From Nautilus pompilius (lineage: Eukaryota > Mollusca > Cephalopoda > Nautilida > Nautilidae): 64,000 bases of DNA. Position numbers and translations under genes: made by a program. The notes beneath the pieces are model-generated. The model did no database searches, was not told the DNA's origin, and was given only the letters and a program-made list of their open reading frames with translations. The stretch lies in contig JACATO010000184.1 in NCBI GenBank assembly GCA_018389105.1, positions 62,001 through 126,000 on the forward strand, given 5' to 3'. Positions 58,165 through 64,000 of the stretch are shown here, one piece after another (the first letter of the stretch is position 1; each line of letters begins with the position of its first letter).

Positions 58165-59169
58165 CCTCGCTACAGCCCACCAGCCCACCCACGCTGGGCG
58201 AAATGGGCCCGAAGGAGAAGGCCGGTTAAATGAGAAGCCTCTCGCCGACTAACCAGAGAAGGGAGCAGCACAAGGATGCCCGGTCCTGTCTGACCAGGGA
58301 GGGAGGGAGAGAGGGCGGCATGGTTCCGCCATGTGGTCGGCCAGAGTTCACGTGCACCGGATCCTCGGCTATTCCTCGAGGCCGCGCACGTCTTCTCGTC
58401 GCGCCTGGGAACCTGGAGCGGCGCAGCCTGATTCCTAAATAATAAATAATAATGGTGATTTCGGGAAAGCGGACGCGAAGGCCCAGCGAGGCCTTAATTA
58501 TACGAAACGAAGATGCTACGAACCCGTTCCTCCGAACACCGTCTCGAAGTCTAAAATGACTGAATCTCAAAACGAGGCTGAATTCGTTTTTAAAAAAAAA
58601 AAAAAAAAAGAGGGGGGGCGGAACGTGGATAAGGTATGAGCTCTGTAATTTAAAATAATAATAATAATAAATAGCAGTGAATAAACGAGGAACGGACGGT
58701 TTTGGGGGGTTAACCGGGGAGTTTTCGGTTTGGTGCGCGTAACTTGTATCACGAAACCACGACGGTAACTGAGACGTCGACCCGCAGTTCTGTGATTAGA
58801 CATGCTTGTTACGGGCCTCCAGCAGCTTCTCCTCCCCCCCCCGGAAACGTCCGTCCGTCCGTCCGTCCCCCTTCGCTCGGATGGAAACCGAGATCACGGA
58901 GATTTATCCTGGAATCCGGCAGCGCGCGCGTGTTCACCTCGTGAGCAGATGGCGGACTTCGGTGGAAAACCGTCTTCCTCCTCTCTCTCTCGCGCCTGAA
59001 GCTTACGGGAGAAAGTGGGCAATTCTCCTAACCCGAAAGGTCATGACGCATGCGGAGTGAGTCGGGAGTCACGTGGGGGAATTGAAGCTCTTCTCCATCG
59101 TGGGTAGAGTCGGCAGGTCAGGTGTTCGCTCGCTTGTGCCCGTTCGTCAGGTCTGAGGAAGGGAAGCAG

Positions 59170-59172
59170 ATG
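59170..59172 (+). CDS. HSPE1: HSP10 exon 1 start codon
   Basis: ATG directly followed by the donor GTGAGT, so only the start codon is coding in this exon. The rest of exon 1 upstream is GC-rich 5' UTR. Confidence 0.8.
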
Positions 59173-60267
59173 GTGAGTTGGCGGATCGGGGGGGCCGGGC
59201 TTCTCTCCGATGTTCCCGGATAAACATCCAGAATGTGAACTAATGGAGTTGGGTTCCTGTATCTTCTTCTTCTTCTTCTACCGCTTTTAGGGGGGGGGGG
59301 TGAAACACGTGTGGAAGGGACCGGTCATTGTTGGCTGACGGGATTTTCCTGTCCTTACCTTTTTTTTTACGTGTGAATTCCGTGATAACTTATATGGGAA
59401 CCCAATCGTTTCGGGATGCATTTTCTCGGCCCGTTAATCATATATAACATAGGTACCCAAAATGTTGACCGCCCCTCCCTTTACGGCCGTTACCCGCGTG
59501 TACTTAACGATACCATGCTAGTTTCTAGAACCTTCTCTCACTCTCTTCCCCATCCTGTGGTTGTGCAGAGTTACCAGCCCCTGACTTGATCGATGATGAT
59601 ATAATAATAATAATAATAGTAGTACCGGTGAGCTGACAACAAAAGAAACTTGAATAATTTAATTTTTTTTTTTTTTAATTTAATAAACGAACTTTTGGAA
59701 AGTCTTCCATGGCTACTTTAACAGAAGGACCTGATGAAAGGGGGAGATTACTCGCGGAGAAACGCCTCCTCCTGTACCATCACTAGCACGGGTTTGTCTA
59801 CTCCATCAAACGATACAGTTCCAGCCGTCTAAATAAAACCCGGTTGCACATGGAAAGGAACTCTTATTTACCTATAGGTTATACTTAGTCTGATTCTTGA
59901 AGCTGTGCATTACTTGTCAGGCCGGAAGGTTTATGTCTGTGCTGCTGCTTTCCTTCTCCAAGAGAGCTAAAAGATGCCCCTGGATGCCCGATGCTACTTC
60001 AAGAGTTTCTGATAATGACTGGTTTTAGTCTGATAATTTTTGTTTTAAAAAAAAATAGTTCATAAATCTGTTCTTAACGGGTTTATTAGTTTAAATAGAA
60101 TTTAAAAAATCTCTCTCTGTACTAACATCATTCTCTCTCTCTCTCTCTCTCTCTCTGCTGCGTACGAACATCATCTCTCTCTCTCGTCTCTCTCTTCTGG
60201 TACACACTCATTCTCTCCTCTCTCTCTGAATAACATCATTCTCTCCTCTCTCTCTCTCTCTGTACTA

Positions 60268-60304
<37 letters not shown>

Positions 60305-63049
60305 ACACATCATCTCTTCTCTCTCTCTCTGTACTAACATCATCTCTTCTCTCTCTCCTCTCTCTGTACTAAACTTCATCTCTCTCTCTCTCTGTCTAAC
60401 ATCATCTCTCTCTCTCTCTCTGTACTAACATCATCTCTCTCTCTCTCTCTCTCTTCTGTACAACTCATCATCTCTCCTCTCTCTCTCTGTCTTACCCATC
60501 ATCTCTCTCTCTCTGTACTAACCGTCATCTCTCTCTCTCTGTACTAACGTCAATCTCTCTCTCTCTGTACTAACGTCCTCTCTCTCTCTCTTACTAAGTC
60601 ATCTATCTCTTCTCTCTCTCTCTCTCTCTCTCTGTACTAACGTCATCTCTCTCTCTCTCTCTTCTCTCCTCTCTCTGTACTAACCTGTACTAACGTCATC
60701 TCTCTCTCTCTGTACTAACGTCATCTCTCTCTCTCTCTGTCTGACATGAGAACATTTTGGTTATAAAAAAATATATATAATCAAAACGTGGATTGATTTT
60801 TGTCTCGTTTCTTCTGAATTTCCAGTGCAAAACCAATCTGAAAGGAAGAGCTGCCATTGTATTATTTTACTACTATTTTTAAATCCGGGAGTAGAATTGG
60901 CTTTAGAATTAACAATTTGATATTGTGAACATAATACTAAGCAGCAAAAAAAACCTGTAATCTGTAAAACTTCCTCTTCCAATAATTGTAATGTTTATCT
61001 TTATTTGAAAACTTGCAACATCTACGGCCATCAGAGTTGGGGGAAAATAAAGGATGTTGAAGGGACATTACTGAATGAAACAAGAAAATCTAATCTTTTA
61101 TGGGGGGTGGGGAAAAAAAACTGTCGGTCGCTTAATGATGTTGCTCATTTTGGTATCTTTGGAGTCAACGAGTCTTTTGGTTGTCAGTGATCCAACCACA
61201 CAATACAAGTTGCTTATTGAAAAATTCATGAATGAGTTGTCTATCGTTGATTAAGAGGAATTGATGATTGACATGTTAAGGGGTGAGGGACATATTCTTA
61301 AAATTCAAATTGGGAAAGCAGCAAAAAAAGTGGGGTTTATGGGGGACATTAACATAGAAACGCTATCCAAATTTTATCTCCCACTTTAACAAATCTGAGA
61401 AAATCATGTCTGTTTATTTTAAAGGCTCAAGCATTTAAACGTTTCATTCCTCTCTTTGACCGAGTACTGGTAGAGAGATTTGCTCCTGAGGTGAAGACAA
61501 AGGGAGGGATCATGATCCCAGATAAAGCCCAAGGAAAAGTTCTAGAAGCCAAGGTTGTAGCTGTGGGACCTGGGGCCAGAACAGATGTAAGTTAAAAGAT
61601 TTGCTGTTTTATGTTTAGTTGAGAACAGTTAAAAAAAAAAAAAATTAAGAACTACAAGGAGAATTTTTATTTGGTGCATCAAGAAAAGGGTGTTATTTAT
61701 CATTCTTAATGGCCCATAGTTCAGATTCTTGTCTCTCAGGACTGCCAGACTGAAATTTGTTCTAACAGTCTTGTCTCCTTTCGGGTAGATGGACAGGGGA
61801 TGGTTTTCAATTTGGAGAATTAAACTTACATTTTCAGAAAACTAATGCAAGAGAGCTCCTAATGAAAGACCAAAGACATTACTTTGAGATATCTTGCCAT
61901 TGAGAGGATTAATTTTGTCATATTTTTTAGAAGTTCCATTTATTTATTCGACACTGGTAAAATGTAGTTTAAGACCCATTCAGGACAATGCATTACTTGT
62001 GGTTTCCTTTAACTATGGTTTAGTTTAATCTGCACATTAGGGTCTTCCTTTAAGTTGTATGTAAGTGGATAATCCGCATTTTTGCTTGAGCTCATTCAGA
62101 GTTTATACTACTTTTTGTTTTATTATTCTTTGATGTATTCTAGAATGGGGAACTTGTACCAGCATCTGTGAAGAGTGGGGACAAAGTGCTGCTGCCAGAA
62201 TATGGCGGGACTAAAATCACATTAGAGAACGAGGTAAGGCGTGTAATGAGTGCTTGCGCTTTTCTGGCTCTGTTAGGAAGGTGTTGGGAGTTTAAGCCAA
62301 AATAAGAATGCAGAATTCTATTTTAAACTTGCACAAACCTTACGGGGTTTGTTCCCTTTTCCTGGTCTGTTTTGCATACACAAGAAGAGAGAGAGAGAGA
62401 GAGAGAAGCTGCTAAGTCTTCAGTGCTCGTGATTTCATTGATAATCTAGACTTTCTTAATGACTGTGGTTGCTAAATTTGTAGCGCTTATCTGATAGAGA
62501 CGACTCCTTCAGTCTGTCTTGACTGCTTAGTTACCTGCTACTGATCTGATTAGTGATGGAAACAAGTCCCTGCTATGTTGGAGCACATTGAGAGAGCGAA
62601 ACTGAAATAAGGGGAGGGGACAGTGATACAAGAAGAGAAGCCTGGGAGCTGCCTACAGCAGTAACCAGTTCCAGGTGAATGAGCATTTCTTGTCAGAGCT
62701 GGAATGTCTTACAGCAAAGGACCTTGGGCAAACTTGTTAACTGTGAAATTTGGTGCTTTGTTCTTTTTTAATTTTGATTTTAAAATGCTTTTGTGCTCTG
62801 GTATGGTTCTTCTGCTTGTTTCTTGCTGTTGCAGTGGGCATAATTAAAAATAAACAAAAACAGGTTTGAAGTTTTTGCATTTCTCCTAATAGAAAAGGAA
62901 TTTAATACTTTTTTTCAATTAAAAAAAGGAAAAGCTGTTACACTTCAGATTCTTTTCATGGAGCTGTTAACAAGATCTGTCTGTACCTCTCCTTGCAGGA
63001 TTACTACTTATTTAGAGATGGAGACATTCTTGGGAAATACGAATTGTGA
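59170..63049 (+). CDS. HSPE1: Mitochondrial 10 kDa co-chaperonin (HSP10)
   Basis: Complete coding sequence of 101 codons plus stop in four exons: 59170-59172 (ATG only), 61425-61586, 62144-62233 and 62999-63049. The protein begins [19 protein letters not shown], carries the mobile-loop motif KGGIMIP at about 27-33, then [10 protein letters not shown] and [13 protein letters not shown] near the end, as in all HSP10/GroES proteins. Seven subunits form the lid that closes the HSP60 chamber in the mitochondrial matrix. The ATG being the last three bases of exon 1 (ATG|GTGAGT) is supported by the acceptor TTTTAAAG before GCTCAAGCA. The gene is divergent from HSP60 and shares its promoter region. 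Confidence 0.96.
59523..59535. promoter_or_regulatory. Three-unit heat-shock element
   Basis: TTCTAGAACCTTC fits nTTCnnGAAnnTTCn exactly. It lies 350 bp inside HSP10 intron 1. HSF binding is inferred from the motif and from the gene being a heat-shock gene. Confidence 0.6.
60110..60741. repeat. CT-rich minisatellite with TACTAAC spacers
   Basis: About 630 bp of CT dinucleotide runs interrupted at fairly regular intervals by GTACTAACGTCAT-type spacers (unit roughly 25-30 bp, variable). About eleven copies of TACTAAC are seen. It lies in HSP10 intron 1 on the sense strand. Confidence 0.93.
61425..61586 (+). CDS. HSPE1: HSP10 exon 2
   Basis: Fifty-four codons from AQAFKRF to GARTD, including the mobile loop. 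Acceptor TTTTAAAG, donor GTAAGT. Confidence 0.96.
62144..62233 (+). CDS. HSPE1: HSP10 exon 3
   Basis: Thirty codons, [20 protein letters not shown] to TLENE. Acceptor ATTCTAG, donor GTAAGG. Confidence 0.96.
62386..62406. repeat. (GA)n microsatellite
   Basis: A pure GA run of about 20 bases in HSP10 intron 3. Confidence 0.9.
62999..63049 (+). CDS. HSPE1: HSP10 exon 4 with stop
   Basis: Encodes [16 protein letters not shown]-stop. Acceptor CCTTGCAG. Confidence 0.96.
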   Translation, partial: DYYLFRDGDILGKYEL

Positions 63050-63245
63050 TCATTCTCACTTGGCGTGAACTGAGAGCAGAGAAAATTAAGGTTTGCCAGA
63101 CTTTTTGAGAAGAATGATGGACCTAATGTAAAAACTAGTAACTGAGAAGAGAGCTCTGGATTAATTTATAGATGCAGAAGGTGTGATTGTAGTGAATCAT
63201 GTATATCCTATTAAAAAAATTTTTTTGTTTATCATATATTATAGC

Positions 63246-63251
63246 AATAAA
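63246..63251 (+). terminator. HSPE1: Poly(A) signal of HSP10
   Basis: AATAAA about 200 bases after the stop, preceded by an AT-rich 3' UTR. Confidence 0.65.
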
Positions 63252-63785
63252 ATAATTAAAAACTATTTTTATTACTTATTTCCTGCTAGTGTACATATTT
63301 TGTAAGTGATTGAATCAACACTAATCAGTGGATCTATCTGCCAGGTCAGCTGATCTGTTTCCAGAGTTGTACAGACTCATTACTTTAAAAATAGAGCTCA
63401 GATGCATGTCTAATACATTTTTTAAAAATGCATCCTGAAGTCTTGTTTACTGGTTAAATTATTATGATTTATCTGGATACTGAAGATAGATGACAAGTGA
63501 ATTACTAAAAGACTTATCTATGACACATTTGCATACCTAATGATATTTTTAGCTTGCTCACCCTTTATGCCATTTGCTGTCTACTTTGGTACTAAAACAA
63601 TAATTTGTCTGTCTGTTTTAACAGTAATGCAAAAATGCTAAAACACTTGTATCACAAGCAACTGAAAACTCAAAACCGAGAAAGCTGTTTGTGTTCTGCC
63701 ATATTAATTCCTCCCTGTCTTCATGACAGAAATTTTGTTTTTGTTTGTTTTTTTTTTTATATTTCCTCATTATTCTACATAAATA

Positions 63786-63981
63786 CAGGAAAGTCTTCGT
63801 TATCCAGGATTCAATACAATTCTACGTTTTAGAAACTGGCATCCAGCATGTTTGGGAGTTTGTCACTGGGCATCTTGGATGTTAACCCTCTATGCACAGA
63901 TGGTGGTGATGCTCAGTTTTAGAGTATTGTTGATTAGCCAGCACCTGCTTTAGCTTGGGCTGGATAACAAAGGCTTTACTG
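63786..63981. mobile_element. Tigger/pogo-type MITE
   Basis: The left end CAGGAAAGTCTTCGTTATCCAG (63,786 on) pairs with the right end, whose complement reads CAGTAAAGCCTTTGTTATCC. The repeat type CAGnnAA..TTnGTTATCC is that of Tigger/pogo elements. TA precedes the left end; the right flank is TTA. No coding capacity in 196 bp. It lies downstream of HSP10; no other gene is seen from 63,260 to the window end. Confidence 0.7.
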
Positions 63982-64000
63982 TTACCGCCCCCTACCGTTG

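Larger units (their letters stand above)
57184..59169. promoter_or_regulatory. Shared HSP60/HSP10 bidirectional promoter region
   Basis: Between the two chaperonin start codons (about 2 kb) lies a GC-rich island, densest at about 58,180-59,170, that must drive both genes. It also contains the unseen non-coding first exon of HSP60. E-box-like CACGTG motifs occur near 58,335 and 59,070. The half nearer HSP60 (57,430-57,860) is dominated by CA, TA, GT and CATC repeats. No open frame here resembles a protein. Confidence 0.75.

Noticed and set aside
58226-59060. Open frames in the HSP60/HSP10 promoter
   Set aside because: They are due to GC-rich composition, overlap on both strands, and show no similarity.
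60110-60741. CRISPR-like regular repeats
   Set aside because: Simple CT runs with degenerate spacers in a eukaryotic intron; not a CRISPR array.

Overview
This is animal nuclear DNA: AT-rich, full of spliceosomal introns, with CpG/GC-rich promoter islands and many decayed transposons. Protein similarity points to a non-vertebrate animal. A mollusc is my best guess, but the window does not fix the phylum. No prokaryotic or viral gene is visible.

Layout. (1) About 1-11,095, plus strand: the 3' part of a secreted, cysteine-rich, SCO-spondin/mucin-like gene. Ten exons encode VWC-like, TSP1, TIL, VWC and a C-terminal cystine knot; its 5' end lies outside the window. (2) 11,414-40,381, minus strand: a complete integrin alpha subunit, 21 coding exons and 979 codons plus stop, lacking an I-domain and ending in a GFFKR tail. 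It converges tail-to-tail on gene 1, with only 397 bp between the stop codons. (3) 43,127-57,176, minus strand: the mitochondrial chaperonin HSP60, 12 coding exons and 572 codons plus stop. (4) 59,170-63,049, plus strand: its co-chaperonin HSP10, 4 coding exons and 101 codons plus stop. HSP60 and HSP10 stand head-to-head around a GC-rich shared promoter, the classic animal arrangement. Heat-shock-element-like motifs lie on both sides of it. All exon borders were derived by hand from splice sites, reading-frame continuity and family similarity.

How the genes relate. HSP60 forms the folding chamber and HSP10 the lid, so the shared promoter gives matched, stress-inducible output. The integrin is a membrane adhesion receptor. 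The cystine-knot/TSP1 protein is extracellular. No functional link between those two and the chaperonins is implied by their proximity.

Mobile DNA. Introns hold a 1.6 kb Tc1-type element with ~135 bp inverted repeats, a tiny deletion derivative of another Tc1-like element, Tigger/pogo fragments and a Tigger-type MITE. They also hold a LINE reverse-transcriptase fragment, a hAT-like remnant, a dead mariner with its TA duplication, and two copies of one tRNA-derived SINE in opposite orientations. HSP10 intron 1 carries a ~630 bp CT-rich minisatellite whose spacers repeat TACTAAC.

Most unusual points. HSP60 is three residues short, with altered sequence, in the stretch that corresponds to the GroEL nucleotide-binding loop. 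One integrin intron must use a GC donor. HSP10 has its ATG as the last three bases of exon 1. A perfect 16 bp hairpin lies at 5,287-5,330.
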